Source of the DNA: an uncultured Acetobacteroides sp.
Lineage (GTDB): Bacteria > Bacteroidota > Bacteroidia > Bacteroidales > ZOR0009
Direction of reading: 5' to 3'
Length of the DNA: 64,000 bases
Assembly: GCF_963678165.1 (NCBI RefSeq)
Contig: NZ_OY782755.1
Coordinates: 62,001 to 126,000 of the forward strand
Positions 17,179 through 26,838 of the stretch are shown here, piece after piece. The position numbers were made by a program, and so were the translations under genes. The stretch's first letter is position 1; the number at the start of each line of letters is the position of its first letter. Under the pieces are notes generated by a model. It had not been told where the DNA came from, ran no database searches, and saw nothing but the letters and a program-made list of their open reading frames with translations.

Positions 17179-18117
17179 CTAGAGGCATCGGAGCATTACG
17201 GCCAGCAGCTTCTCGGTAAGCGCATGCTTGGAGAGGTAGAGGTAAAATCGTGTTTTATTCGAACATGAGCCAAGCCGATGAAATTCTTCGCGATACGAAT
17301 TAAGAGAGGGTAAGCCGTACTTTAGGGCTATGCGATACATCTTGTACACCTTGCTGGCAATCCCCTTGTGGCATTCCTCAAAAATGGCGAAAAGGTTGAC
17401 GTAGTAGCTCACCACATCGAGCACCGACTTTACAAAGCCGATCTGCCGCTGGGGATCAACCGAGTGCGAAGCAGACTCGCCAAGAACCCGGTAAACAGCA
17501 GTTGGATGAGGGTAATGCGCAATCTTATGGTTACGTGCGGCCTCTATCCACAGCGGATAGTCAATCATGCGCCACTTGTTCTGCAGAACAGCCTCGTGTA
17601 CCGATTCGCGCACCTCGTTATATATCGATGTTCGCACCAAAACGGTAACCGTAGAGATAAAGTTCCCGTTTAGCAAATCGATAAGCACGCTACCCGATGG
17701 CGCCTTGGCAGGCTTATACGCTCTGAACCCTACACCTTCCACATACTGCCTTACATCCGTATATATCAGGCCATAGTCCCTATTTTGCTCCAAAAGGTTA
17801 ATCTGCATCTGCAGCTTATGGGGATCATCCCAGTAATCATCTCCCTCGCAAAAGGCCAGATAATCGCCATCGATGTAGGAATCCAAATCGAAGAAGTTGG
17901 CAACCATACCAACGTTGGCCTCACGGATAGCTGCCGTTATTCTATCGGGATAGCGGGCTGCATAGTCGCGAATAATATCAGGAGTCCCATCAGTAGAGCC
18001 ATCGTCGCCAATCACCAGCTGCACCGGGAAGGTGGTTTGCTGAGCCAGCACCCCCTCTATTGCCTGAGCAATATACGGTGCATGGTTGTAGGTTATCATC
18101 TTTACCGAAACCTTCAT
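17179..18117 (-). CDS. Family 2 glycosyltransferase
   Basis: A 312-residue GT-A fold transferase. The N-terminus has VSVKMITYNHAPYIAQAIEGVL, then VIGDDGSTDGT (nucleotide-sugar site) and the DxD-like ECEGDDYW-type motif seen here as FCEGDDYWDDPHKL near residue 90. This variant, in which the DxD is embedded in EGDDYW, is common in Bacteroidota GT2 enzymes of surface polysaccharide loci. No membrane segment. It is the last gene of the minus-strand operon that starts with the flippase at 21227, and abuts the acyltransferase. Donor and acceptor are unknown. Confidence 0.9.
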   Translation of the reverse strand: MKVSVKMITYNHAPYIAQAIEGVLAQQTTFPVQLVIGDDGSTDGTPDIIRDYAARYPDRITAAIREANVGMVANFFDLDSYIDGDYLAFCEGDDYWDDPHKLQMQINLLEQNRDYGLIYTDVRQYVEGVGFRAYKPAKAPSGSVLIDLLNGNFISTVTVLVRTSIYNEVRESVHEAVLQNKWRMIDYPLWIEAARNHKIAHYPHPTAVYRVLGESASHSVDPQRQIGFVKSVLDVVSYYVNLFAIFEECHKGIASKVYKMYRIALKYGLPSLNSYREEFHRLGSCSNKTRFYLYLSKHALTEKLLAVMLRCL

Positions 18118-18118
18118 G

Positions 18119-18667
18119 CTATCCCTCGTTGCTTACGAATTTGAGCAAGCCCTTGCTTCTTGGTTTATGATACTTTGCAGGAATGCCAAAATAGATTCCC
18201 CAGTCGCTTAAGTTCGAGCAAACCAACGACATTGCGCCAACTGCCACACCCTCGCCAATGGTAAGGTTTGGGAAGATGGTAGTACTCGATCCAATCTGGG
18301 AGTAGCGCTTAATGGTTACCAAACCGCCCTGCACATTGGTATACTCACTTTTCGACATAGGGCTGATGAGATAATCGCCACCAAAATCGTCCATGGCGCT
18401 AAAGATGGTACAACGAGGAGAAAGCCCGGTATAATCTTCCATCACAACACCATTTGCACCATATATAGCCGAATAGGCTGCAATGTGTATGCTATTGCCA
18501 AGAGTAATGGTTCCGGATAGAATGCAGAAGTCATCGATGCGCACATTGCTTCCAATGCTCATCTTATCCGCACCGTAAAACGAAGCCTTACGGCTAATAA
18601 GAACGTTGCTTCCAACGCTTTTAAACCCCATTTCGGCTAACTCGATTTCGCTTAGGAAGGAGCTCAT
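18119..18667 (-). CDS. Left-handed beta-helix acyltransferase
   Basis: A 182-residue transferase of the hexapeptide-repeat family, with repeated turns such as ISRKASFYGADKMSIGSNVRIDDFCILSGTITLGNSIHIAAYSAI in sequence order, and a C-terminal NLSDWGIYFGIPAKYHKPR typical of sugar O- or N-acetyltransferases. Its start codon directly abuts the stop of the aminotransferase gene, which suggests translational coupling. Together these two could make an N-acylated amino sugar from a keto-sugar nucleotide, as in FdtB/FdtC-like pairs. The acyl group and sugar are inferred from context only. Confidence 0.88.
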   Translation of the reverse strand: MSSFLSEIELAEMGFKSVGSNVLISRKASFYGADKMSIGSNVRIDDFCILSGTITLGNSIHIAAYSAIYGANGVVMEDYTGLSPRCTIFSAMDDFGGDYLISPMSKSEYTNVQGGLVTIKRYSQIGSSTTIFPNLTIGEGVAVGAMSLVCSNLSDWGIYFGIPAKYHKPRSKGLLKFVSNEG

Positions 18668-19786
18668 CTACCTTTTCTTTATTGAGTTGATAACCCTTTG
18701 CACATCCTCATCGGTCATATCCTGATGTAGCGGAAGGCAGATAACCTGGTTTGATATGCGGTTGGCTACAGGAAGATTATCGACTGCCGCAGACGGTAAC
18801 CCTCTATAAGTAGAAAAGCTGCTGATTAGCGGGTAGAAGTATCGACGACCGTAAACACCCTGCTGCTGCATGGCAGCGTATAACCCATCGCGCTCCATGC
18901 CAAATTCCGTAGCATCAATAAAGATGGGAAAGTAGGAGTAGTTATGGCGAACATTTTCGAGTTCGGGGATAAACTTTAAGCCAGCAACACTTGCCAGCTC
19001 GCGACGATAAGTCTCGGTAATGGCCTTTCTGCGTTCGATAGCCGCATCGACATGCTTGAGCGACATCAAACCAAAGGCGGCCTGTACCTCGTTTAGCTTA
19101 GCATTGATACCGGGGGCAACCACCGTTACCTCATCGGCAAATCCGAAATTCTTGAGGTAGTCAATACGCTGCTTCATCTTCTCGTCGTGGCACACAATAG
19201 CGCCACCCTCTATAGTCGAAAATACCTTGGTTGCGTGGAAGCTGAGGATAGAAAGATCGCCAAAGTTAAGCACCGAATTGCCGTTTTCCTTAACGCCAAA
19301 GGCATGGGCAGCATCGTATATCACCTTTAACCCATAGGTGTCGGCAATTTTTTGGATACGCTCCGTTTGGCAGGGATTACCGTAAACGTGTACCGGCATA
19401 ATTGCCGTAGTCTTTGGCGTAATGGCAGCCTCAATCCTATCGGGATCGATATTGAATGTGCGTGGCTCAACATCCACAAACACCGGCTTAATATCGTTCC
19501 ACCAAAGGGAATGCGTTGTCGCTACAAAGCTGTATGGGGTTGTTATCACCTCACCTGTAATACGCAGAGCCTGCAGTGCCGTAATCAGCGCAAGCGTTCC
19601 ATTAGAGAAAACAGAAATATACTTTACCCCAAGGTAGTCGCATAGCGCCTTTTCGAGCTCCTGATGGTAGTGACCATTGTTCGTAAGCCAGTGACGCTTC
19701 CAGATATCCTCCAGGTAAGGCATAAACTCCTCCAAAGGAGGGAGTAGAGGAGAGGTAACGGTAATATTCTTATTGTTTTCGCCCAT
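18668..19786 (-). CDS. DegT/DnrJ/EryC1/StrS-family PLP aminotransferase
   Basis: A 372-residue sugar aminotransferase. The PLP-binding lysine is Lys187 in SFHATKVFST, followed by EGGAIV; the cofactor ring is bracketed by Asp158 in YDAAHAFG, and the phosphate by SNGTLAL near residue 61. These features define the nucleotide-sugar aminotransferase branch that converts a keto sugar to an amino sugar. It overlaps the flippase gene by 17 bases and abuts the acyltransferase, so all belong to one operon. No nucleotide-sugar dehydratase is present in the window, so the keto-sugar substrate must come from elsewhere. Confidence 0.92.
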   Translation of the reverse strand: MGENNKNITVTSPLLPPLEEFMPYLEDIWKRHWLTNNGHYHQELEKALCDYLGVKYISVFSNGTLALITALQALRITGEVITTPYSFVATTHSLWWNDIKPVFVDVEPRTFNIDPDRIEAAITPKTTAIMPVHVYGNPCQTERIQKIADTYGLKVIYDAAHAFGVKENGNSVLNFGDLSILSFHATKVFSTIEGGAIVCHDEKMKQRIDYLKNFGFADEVTVVAPGINAKLNEVQAAFGLMSLKHVDAAIERRKAITETYRRELASVAGLKFIPELENVRHNYSYFPIFIDATEFGMERDGLYAAMQQQGVYGRRYFYPLISSFSTYRGLPSAAVDNLPVANRISNQVICLPLHQDMTDEDVQRVINSIKKR

Positions 19787-21227
19787 TTCTCATCTTTTTA
19801 ATAAATCCCACAAACATTGCCTTGAGCTCAACAAACTCCGTCAGCTTAATCCTATCGTAAATAACATACGAGAGTGCAAGCCCCACGACAATTTGAACTG
19901 CTAAGGTTGCAAAAAGATTCCAATTTAAAAAAGTAACCAGCCACATCGGAATGGCTACCACTATAGAAACACCTAATAGGGGAAGGATATCGGCCAGCTG
20001 CTCGCGGGTGGAGTAGCCTATCATATCAGCAGAATAGTAGCTGTTTAGGAAGAATGATATCACCGAAGTTACCACCATACCGATAAGCAGCGCATAAACA
20101 CCCCAAAAGATAGCTACCACAATCACCGGAACGGCAATTACCTTTTTAATAATTTCTAACTTCAGATAGAGATCAGAACGTCCCTTTACGTTAATTACAT
20201 TCAGGTTGATGGCATGTAGCGGGTAAAGCATTCCCGAAAGACAGAGCAGCTGCAAATAGGGGATAACCTGTTCCCACTGATTTCCAATAGATAGCAGTAT
20301 AACAGGTTTTGCAGCAGCAGCCAACCCCAGCATCAGCGCAAAGGTAGCCATCATTGTATTGATGATAAGCTTGCGGTAGGCCTGCTTCAACTTAACGAGA
20401 TCGTCCTGTATGGCAGAAAGAACAGGGTAGCTAACGCGCTGAATGGTCTGAGTCAAATTTGAAGAGAAAACTGACTGGAACTTATCGGCATTGGTGTAGT
20501 GTCCCAGCGTTGCCGACGAAAAAAAACGACCAATAACCAGCGAGTTAATATTCTTGTAAACGGTGTCGAGTAGGGAAGAGGCTAAAATCTTAGACCCAAA
20601 ACCAAAAAGTTCTTTAAAACTAGACTTAGAGAAGACCAGCGATGGACGCCATCTATTCCCAAGCCACAGCATCAAGCTCTGCAATAGCTGGCGGCTTAAA
20701 AGCTGCCCAACCAAACTCCAAACACCAAATCCCATAAACGCCATGGCAATGCCAATAACCCCGCTACCAATCGACGATACCAACGATATCTTGGTTTGAA
20801 GCTTAAAGTCAATATTCTTGGTGAGAATAGTTCGCTGAATAACCGAAATGGAACTTATAATAAGCCCTAAAGCCAATACTCTGGTGATGCTTGTAAGCCC
20901 AGGCTGCTTAAAAAATGTACTTATTAAGGGAGCTGTAACATATAGCAAAAGAAATAGGAGAGAACCAACTCCAAGATTGAAGAAAAAAACCGTGCTATAG
21001 TCGTGCTGCGAGCAATCCTGCTTTCGTATCAGCGCCGTAGTAAACCCACTATCGATAAACGTATTGGAGATTGCAGTAAACACCGTAATCATGGCAACTA
21101 AGCCAAAATCGTTTGGTGTAAGCAGACGGGCAAGCACCACTCCAACCAAAAATGTGACACCCTGATTGCCGATATTATCAACAAAACTCCAACCAAAGCC
21201 GTGTAGCGTCTTCTTCTTTAATGACAT
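19770..21227 (-). CDS. WzxC-like lipopolysaccharide/exopolysaccharide flippase
   Basis: About 485 residues with 12 or so membrane helices; the N-terminus TLHGFGWSFVDNIGNQG and VVLARLLTPNDFGLVAMI are characteristic of the WzxC branch of MOP flippases, which move undecaprenyl-linked oligosaccharides across the inner membrane. I chose the ATG at 21225-21227 (MSLKKKT) since it leads directly into the conserved TLHGFGW; an upstream in-frame ATG adds 12 poorly conserved residues. First gene of the minus-strand operon. The window carries two further flippases (25290 and 52834), so more than one lipid-linked glycan is likely made. Confidence 0.92.
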   Translation of the reverse strand: MSLKKKTLHGFGWSFVDNIGNQGVTFLVGVVLARLLTPNDFGLVAMITVFTAISNTFIDSGFTTALIRKQDCSQHDYSTVFFFNLGVGSLLFLLLYVTAPLISTFFKQPGLTSITRVLALGLIISSISVIQRTILTKNIDFKLQTKISLVSSIGSGVIGIAMAFMGFGVWSLVGQLLSRQLLQSLMLWLGNRWRPSLVFSKSSFKELFGFGSKILASSLLDTVYKNINSLVIGRFFSSATLGHYTNADKFQSVFSSNLTQTIQRVSYPVLSAIQDDLVKLKQAYRKLIINTMMATFALMLGLAAAAKPVILLSIGNQWEQVIPYLQLLCLSGMLYPLHAINLNVINVKGRSDLYLKLEIIKKVIAVPVIVVAIFWGVYALLIGMVVTSVISFFLNSYYSADMIGYSTREQLADILPLLGVSIVVAIPMWLVTFLNWNLFATLAVQIVVGLALSYVIYDRIKLTEFVELKAMFVGFIKKMRNGRKQ

Positions 21228-21550
21228 TGTTATATTTTGAACCGCATTTATCTGAAACAGCAAAAGTAACTAAAACAAATGAAGCGACAGCGGTTCGAGA
21301 GTCGGGAGTCGTTAGACGGGATGGGTGAACAAGTGAACTGTGAGGCGAAATTTTACATTCTTTCATTTTTCATGTTTTCATTTCCAAACACAGAGTCTCA
21401 GAGAACACAGAGGTACACAGAGATTATTGTGAGTAGAGAATCGTTAGTTGGGAGGAGTGAACAAGAGAACTTTGACGTGGAATTTTTCATTCTTTCATTT
21501 TTTAATCTTTCATCTTGCCTGTCTTGTGTCGTGATACTTGATACTTTTTC
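21228..21550. repeat. Composite degenerate repeat, left-side copies
   Basis: Bases about 21297-21345 (GTCGGGAGTCGTTAG, GATGGGTGAACAAGTGA), then an A/T-rich TTTCATTTTTCAT stretch, then about 21390-21425 (CAGAGGTACACAGAGATTAT) form a composite unit that reappears, more or less decayed, from 22.1 to 23.5 kb in the same orientation and from 36.6 to 40.9 kb in the opposite orientation. No gene is supported. Confidence 0.65.
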
Positions 21551-21582
21551 TTGCTTCAAGAGGGCATTTTTCCCTATCTTTG
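21551..21582 (+). promoter_or_regulatory. Promoter of the UpxY-like gene
   Basis: TTGC at 21551-21554 and TATCTTTG at 21575-21582 match the Bacteroidota -33 and -7 elements, with 20 bases between. The chosen start codon lies 18 bases further on. It supports the start at 21600 rather than any upstream ATG and probably drives the whole cassette. Confidence 0.6.
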
Positions 21583-21599
21583 GATTTCTTACTTACAGC

Positions 21600-22118
21600 A
21601 TGGTAAATAAAGATAATAATAGCAAAGGGTTACAATCGCGATGGCTGGTAGGCTACTGCGCACCACGTTCGGAGAAGCAGGTTTACGATAAGCTTCTCAA
21701 GCAAGGTTATACAGCATATCTTCCCCTTGCCAAATCTTCGCGCAAGTGGAGCGATCGGATTAAAATTGTTGAAATACCTCTTTTTACCTCATATATATTT
21801 GTCTACCTTAACAACTTCGAGGTTTACGAGGCACTAAAAAGCATCCCACAACTAGTTCGATTCATCTATACGCAGGGCAAATTCGCCGAAATTACCGAAA
21901 AGGAGATAGAGGGCATTAAAAAGTTCCTATCAAAAACCGAAGGCTACCAGTTCTCATTCGAGGAGAATCAGGTAGTAGAAGTTCGCGAAGGTATCCTAAA
22001 AGGCAAAAGGGGTGTCATCACTAAACTGGGAAAGACTAAGATGCAGCTCCGCATCGAGGAGTTTGGATGGGTAGTTACTGCTGATATCCTTAGGACACAG
22101 GCCAAATCGGTGGAGTGA
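21600..22118 (+). CDS. UpxY-like NusG paralogue (polysaccharide operon antiterminator)
   Basis: A 172-residue NusG-family protein. The N-terminal NGN domain covers about residues 14-110 (WLVGYCAPRSEKQVYDKL, GYTAYLPLAKSSRKWSDR, PLFTSYIFVYL). A KOW domain follows (about 120-165), with VREGILKGKRGVITKL. Paralogues of this kind (UpxY, LoaP, RfaH) bind the elongating RNA polymerase near the start of one long glycan operon and stop early termination. Its position as the first gene before the cassette, behind a good promoter, fits that role. The longer open frame starting at 21279 runs through repeat DNA upstream of the promoter and is rejected. A UpxZ-type antagonist is not adjacent. Confidence 0.9.
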   Translation: MVNKDNNSKGLQSRWLVGYCAPRSEKQVYDKLLKQGYTAYLPLAKSSRKWSDRIKIVEIPLFTSYIFVYLNNFEVYEALKSIPQLVRFIYTQGKFAEITEKEIEGIKKFLSKTEGYQFSFEENQVVEVREGILKGKRGVITKLGKTKMQLRIEEFGWVVTADILRTQAKSVE

Positions 22119-23581
22119 GGTAGGGAGTGGTGAATCGTGATGGGTGAACAAGTGAAGACAGTGAGGCATAATTTTTCATCTTTCATTTTTCATTTCCTTC
22201 GTCTTGTGTCTTAATACTATTATTTAACCACAAAGTTCTACAAAGGTATAGCACGAAGAAATACCGAGGGAATAGGGAACCGCTAGTAGAGAGTTGTTGA
22301 TCGTGATACGTGAACAAGTGATCGTGTGTGGGAAAACTTTGATAAGGAACTTTTCATTTTTCTTATTTTCATCCTTTCATTTTCCAACGCAGAGACCAGA
22401 GGGCACAGAGGCACACGGAGTTTATAGAGAATGGGGACAAGTGATCGGGTGAAGAGAGAACCGTGAGGTAATTTTTTTTATTTTTCACCTCTTGTGTCTT
22501 CTGTCATGATACTATTTATTATAACCACAAAGTTCACAAAGGTGTAGCACAAAGAATCACAAAGAACTATTCGTGAAATTCGCAAAAAATCGTTGAATGG
22601 AAATCTCTCATTCTTTCATTTTTTCAACGCAGAGACACTGAGGTACAGAGGAACACAGAGATTATTTTGAGAAAGACACGTTAGTCGGGAGTGGCTAATC
22701 GTAAATGGTGATGCGTGAACCAAGAGGAGTTGCGAGATAATGTTGAGCAAAAATCATTTTTCACCTTTCACTTTTCATTTTTCATCATTCCCGTCTTGTG
22801 TCTAAAATCTAATATCTACCGTCTATCATCTCCTCCATTTAACAAATTATGTAAAGCTAAAGTCGACGATGGTATTGCATATTTACCCATAGCGGTTACT
22901 TTTGCACCGTTGGAAGGGAATTTACTACTCAATTATGGCTGCATGGAATTCCCCTTTTACATACTTCACAATTAGTTACTCCTTAGTATTACAGTTGGTT
23001 ATAACGCCAACAGTGGGAGTGACGAGGCTTTGCTGTTGGTATTGTAATAAACGGTAAAACCACCAATAACACCCGTTCGGATTACATCTTTCGACATCCA
23101 TCTATAAGAATAAATAATCTTTAACCTTGATAGAGGTAAAGTAGAGATAGGTAGCAAATAACCTACCATTAAATCTGCATCTTAATAACAAAAAAATATT
23201 TCTTTATTTCTGTTAATTTACTACATTTGTCTCCATAAGTAACTACTCAGCATAATTACTTATGTGTTAGTTGTGGCTAGTTCACAATATACATAACCAC
23301 AGAGAGACACAGATTATCAGAGTTGTAACTATATGACTTACGCATGGAAAAGTGGAGCAATTAATTTATTTGGAGGGCACAGAGAGCAACCTACAGTTGA
23401 TAAATTCAAAGGCTGAAAAAAATCTTTCGTTCATCTCCGTGCGCCTCTGTATCTCTGTAACTATGTGCTGAATAATTACAAACTAGAAACAATGCGATAA
23501 ATGCTGCATTCAGCATTTAATGCAATAAAATAAAAAAGCTTAGGCTGAAAAAACTGTTGGAAACCACCGATATTATTTGCT
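22119..23581. repeat. 1.46-kb untranslated stretch of degenerate composite repeats
   Basis: This long interval between the UpxY-like gene and the lipoprotein gene has no supported gene. It holds repeated words: GTGAATCGTGATGGGTGAAC (about 22130), ACCACAAAGTTCTACAAAGG (22228) and ACCACAAAGTTCACAAAGG (22521), CAACGCAGAGACCAGAGGGC (22385), CAACGCAGAGACACTGAGG (22626) and CCACAGAGAGACACAG (23298). The sequences around 23420-23465 carry the reverse form (CTCCGTGCGCCTCTGTATCTC). If transcription continues from the promoter at 21551, this is a very long leader for the cassette. Confidence 0.65.
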
Positions 23582-25102
23582 ATGAACAAAAAACTAATCC
23601 TATCGCTAATGGCGGCGGCTATGCTAGCGCTTGCCTTTACCTCATGTAAGAAAGATGTCTCGGAAGAGGAACTACTAAAGAACCAGCTCGCCCAAACCGA
23701 CTCGCTGCTAAAGCGTGGTGGGGTAATAAAATATACCGTTAAGTTAGTATCGGCTGCAAACTCATCAATGCTAAAAGATGCGATGAGCCTTAAAGATGCC
23801 GAGGTTATCGCCTACCAAAACGATAGCGTATACACCGCAAAAACCGATGCTAACGGCTTTGCCACCTTCCCAAACATGCGCATTGGTACGGTAGCAGTAC
23901 ACGTTAAGCTTACTGGACACGCCGAGGTAGACTATATAGCCGACATTACCCCAGCCGAGAGCCTCATTAACCTCTCGCAAACCCAAATAATGAACACCAT
24001 ACGCTACGCCAGCACCATGATGCCCATGTTCCCGATAGCCGATCCCGGTTGCGCCACCATTACTGGTAAGGTAACGGCAGAGCTCGACCTTACCAACACC
24101 ACCCCAGAACCAGCACCCGGCGTTAAGGTTACGGCAACGGTAGATGTTGACGACCCCGACTTTGTTGCCCGCTATATAGCCCCAACCCAGGGCACCACGA
24201 GCAACTCAAGCGCAGGCCGCATACTTAAGTACGCATTTAGCGATGCCAGCGTTACAGCAACTACTGCTGCCGATGGCACCTATACACTTAAGGTTCCTGC
24301 CTCGGTTAACGGTTTACCCGTTAAACTAAACGTGGCCGATTACCAATCAACTCAGAAGTTGTACCTAGAAAATGACCCTACTACCAATACATTTAAACCT
24401 GGGGAGTATACCGTTCCTGTTCTATTCTCCAGCAATGTAGAGCCTAGCCCAATACCTGAGGTTAAGCCTGTTTATGTGGTAGTGGATGAGCCTACAGCGC
24501 CGATAGGAATTGTATATAAAAGCGCCTCCTTTACATTTGAACTAGATGCTAATGGAGGAATTTCTAAAGTAAATGTGATTAATAAGGGGAAGTACAGTTC
24601 TAAGCCTGCACTAGTAGTATCTGACCAAGGTTCAGGAACAGGTGCTGTATTAGAACCTGTTTTCAATACAACAACTGGAGAAATTGAAAATATTACCATT
24701 ATTAAACCAGGAAGTGGATACCTATCAATTTATTGCAATATATTTTTACTACAAAGTAAAAGAACAGCAAAAATTAATGCTGCTATAGACGATAATGGAT
24801 ACATATATAACATAACCCTTAGCGATAAAGGAACGGGTTACATAACCAAACCTACAGTTCGATTTCTTGCCCCTAATAACAATGCAATAGAACCTATTGT
24901 TTTATTGATAATGAATTCAGGACTTGGAGGAATTGCCAATGTATATCTTCAAAGTGCAGGATCAAACTATAGAAATGTATTCAATTACCCAATAGATACA
25001 AAATCAGTAAATTCAACTTTAAGTAACTGCAAATTAAACGTAAAAACAGAAAATGTTATAGTAAAAAACATTAATTTAAATACAGGATCCAGAATCAAAT
25101 AA
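23582..25102 (+). CDS. Lipoprotein with Ig/CarboxypepD-like and GxGY-repeat regions
   Basis: A 506-residue lipoprotein with signal sequence and lipobox FTSC, acylated at Cys22, followed by KKD. Residues about 50-130 look like a carboxypeptidase-regulatory-like beta-sandwich (GFATFPNMRIGTVAVHVKL), and 155-270 a second (ATITGKVTAELDL, DGTYTLKVPASVNG). From about residue 320 a different repeat appears: FTFELDANGGISKVNVINKG, GSGTGAVLEPVFN, KPGSGYLS, DKGTGYITKPTVRF. The 5-prime part is GC-richer; from about 24440 onward codons become strongly AT-rich, like the cassette downstream, so the C-terminal part may have been replaced by recombination. Function unknown; possibly a surface-exposed, variable protein. 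Confidence 0.8.
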   Translation: MNKKLILSLMAAAMLALAFTSCKKDVSEEELLKNQLAQTDSLLKRGGVIKYTVKLVSAANSSMLKDAMSLKDAEVIAYQNDSVYTAKTDANGFATFPNMRIGTVAVHVKLTGHAEVDYIADITPAESLINLSQTQIMNTIRYASTMMPMFPIADPGCATITGKVTAELDLTNTTPEPAPGVKVTATVDVDDPDFVARYIAPTQGTTSNSSAGRILKYAFSDASVTATTAADGTYTLKVPASVNGLPVKLNVADYQSTQKLYLENDPTTNTFKPGEYTVPVLFSSNVEPSPIPEVKPVYVVVDEPTAPIGIVYKSASFTFELDANGGISKVNVINKGKYSSKPALVVSDQGSGTGAVLEPVFNTTTGEIENITIIKPGSGYLSIYCNIFLLQSKRTAKINAAIDDNGYIYNITLSDKGTGYITKPTVRFLAPNNNAIEPIVLLIMNSGLGGIANVYLQSAGSNYRNVFNYPIDTKSVNSTLSNCKLNVKTENVIVKNINLNTGSRIK

Positions 25103-25289
25103 CTACTTTCACATTAAAATTTAGGAAAAATATATATTTAATCTAAATACCTATTATCTCAAGTATATTTGAATAATAAAGCACTTACATATTAAATACT
25201 TTATCATTAATAGTATTTCCATCCTATTTGAGAAGAAAAAACTATAAAAGTTTTTATGTAAAAACGAATCCTTAAAAAGACAAACATTT

Positions 25290-26813
25290 TTGGAAACCAA
25301 TAATAAAAAAATAGCCCAAAACACCATATTCCTCTATATACGGATGTTAATAACTATGGTCGTATCATTGTATACATCCCGTGTTGTTCTGAATACTTTA
25401 GGTGTGAATGATTTTGGTATATACAATGTGGTGGGTGGCGTTGTTGCCATGTTTGGTTTTATTACCAATACAATGGCATCTGCATCTCAAAGGTTTTTGG
25501 CATATGAAATCGGTCGCAAAGATGAAGAAAAATTACGTAAAACATTTAGCGTTACAGTAACTATATATCTTTTATTTGCCGTAACTATAATTATTCTAGC
25601 AGAAACTATTGGATTATGGTTTATTTACAATAAGTTAAATTTACCTGCTGAGCGATTTATTGCTGCTATATGGGTCTATCAATTTTCAATTCTAGCATTT
25701 ATTGTTTCTATTTTAAGGATACCCTACAATGCAGCAATTATTGCGCACGAGAAAATGGGCTTTTATGCTTGGAACAGTATAGTGGAGGTGTGCTTGAAAC
25801 TTCTAATTGTATTAATGTTGGTATGGCTTAGTTACGATAAACTTATGCTATATAGTGTTCTTACATTTTTGGTGGTATTAATTATTACTATCATCTACAT
25901 CGTATATTCAAATGCTACATTTACATCCTGCAAATATAAATTTCAATGGGATAAAAATCTATTTCAAACTATGTTTAATTTTGCTGGTTGGACATTGTTT
26001 GACAGCCTTGCAAATATAGGTATGAATCAAGGAGTTAATATTCTTTTAAATATTTTTTTTGGCCCTACCATTAACGCAGCGCGAGGAATTGCATATCAGA
26101 TAAGCTCACAAGTAGCATCATTTGTTTATGGTTTTCAGATGGCTACCTCACCTCAACTAGTTAAGTATTATGCATCTAATCAGAAAGATAAGTTCAAAAA
26201 GTTATATTATAGAAGTTCCAAACTCTCGTATTTTCTTCTTTTTTTTATAACATTACCAGTCTTATTTGAAATGGATTTGCTATTAAAATGGTGGTTGAAG
26301 AATGTGCCTGACTATACAACCCTTTTTGCTAGACTAGTTTTAATTTCTATACTTATTGATTGCTGTTCTGGAACTTCTAATGATGTTGCCAAAGCAACAG
26401 GCAAAGTTAAATATTATAACATGTTTACAGGTATTATAATGTTCTTAAATCTTCCCGTATCCTTTTTATTTTTGCAATATAGATTTGAAGCACAGTCAAC
26501 GATGATTATTGCTATGTTTTTTAGTACAATAGCATTTTTTTTTCGTTTAATCTTATTAAGAAGTATTATAGGATTTAGTGTTTTAGAATATTTAAATTTT
26601 GTTGTAAGAAAAATTTTGTTGGTTTCCATTTTTGCAACTATACTTCCTTTATTTATATATTATAACATACATCAAAATATATTTGCTCTTTTTATTATAT
26701 TCATTACATGTATGATTACAACCTCTTTATCTATTTATTTTATTGGTATAGATGCTTATGAAAGACTAACACTACAGGAGTATCTAAAAAAAATTAAACA
26801 CAAATATTTTTAA
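25290..26813 (+). CDS. Wzx-type polysaccharide flippase (MOP superfamily)
   Basis: A 507-residue protein with about 12-14 membrane helices. The N-terminus NTIFLYIRMLITMVVSLYTSR followed by VVLNTLGVNDFGIYNVVGG is typical of Bacteroidota and Firmicutes O-antigen flippases. It moves the undecaprenyl-linked repeat unit across the inner membrane. The best start is a TTG at 25290, giving METNNKKIAQNT; no in-frame ATG precedes the conserved N-terminus. First gene of the AT-rich cassette, followed after 25 bases by the possible GT-D enzyme. The surrounding 190 bases upstream are AT-rich with no other feature. Confidence 0.92.
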   Translation: METNNKKIAQNTIFLYIRMLITMVVSLYTSRVVLNTLGVNDFGIYNVVGGVVAMFGFITNTMASASQRFLAYEIGRKDEEKLRKTFSVTVTIYLLFAVTIIILAETIGLWFIYNKLNLPAERFIAAIWVYQFSILAFIVSILRIPYNAAIIAHEKMGFYAWNSIVEVCLKLLIVLMLVWLSYDKLMLYSVLTFLVVLIITIIYIVYSNATFTSCKYKFQWDKNLFQTMFNFAGWTLFDSLANIGMNQGVNILLNIFFGPTINAARGIAYQISSQVASFVYGFQMATSPQLVKYYASNQKDKFKKLYYRSSKLSYFLLFFITLPVLFEMDLLLKWWLKNVPDYTTLFARLVLISILIDCCSGTSNDVAKATGKVKYYNMFTGIIMFLNLPVSFLFLQYRFEAQSTMIIAMFFSTIAFFFRLILLRSIIGFSVLEYLNFVVRKILLVSIFATILPLFIYYNIHQNIFALFIIFITCMITTSLSIYFIGIDAYERLTLQEYLKKIKHKYF

Positions 26814-26838
26814 TTGCAAGCAATTAACTTTAATTGAC

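Noticed and set aside
21279..21599. N-terminal extension of the UpxY-like protein
   Set aside because: The region is repeat DNA and lies upstream of a good promoter at 21551-21582.
22715..22975. 86-residue plus-strand open frame
   Set aside because: Lies in degenerate repeat DNA, with Phe/His/Leu-rich low-complexity N-terminus and no homology pattern.
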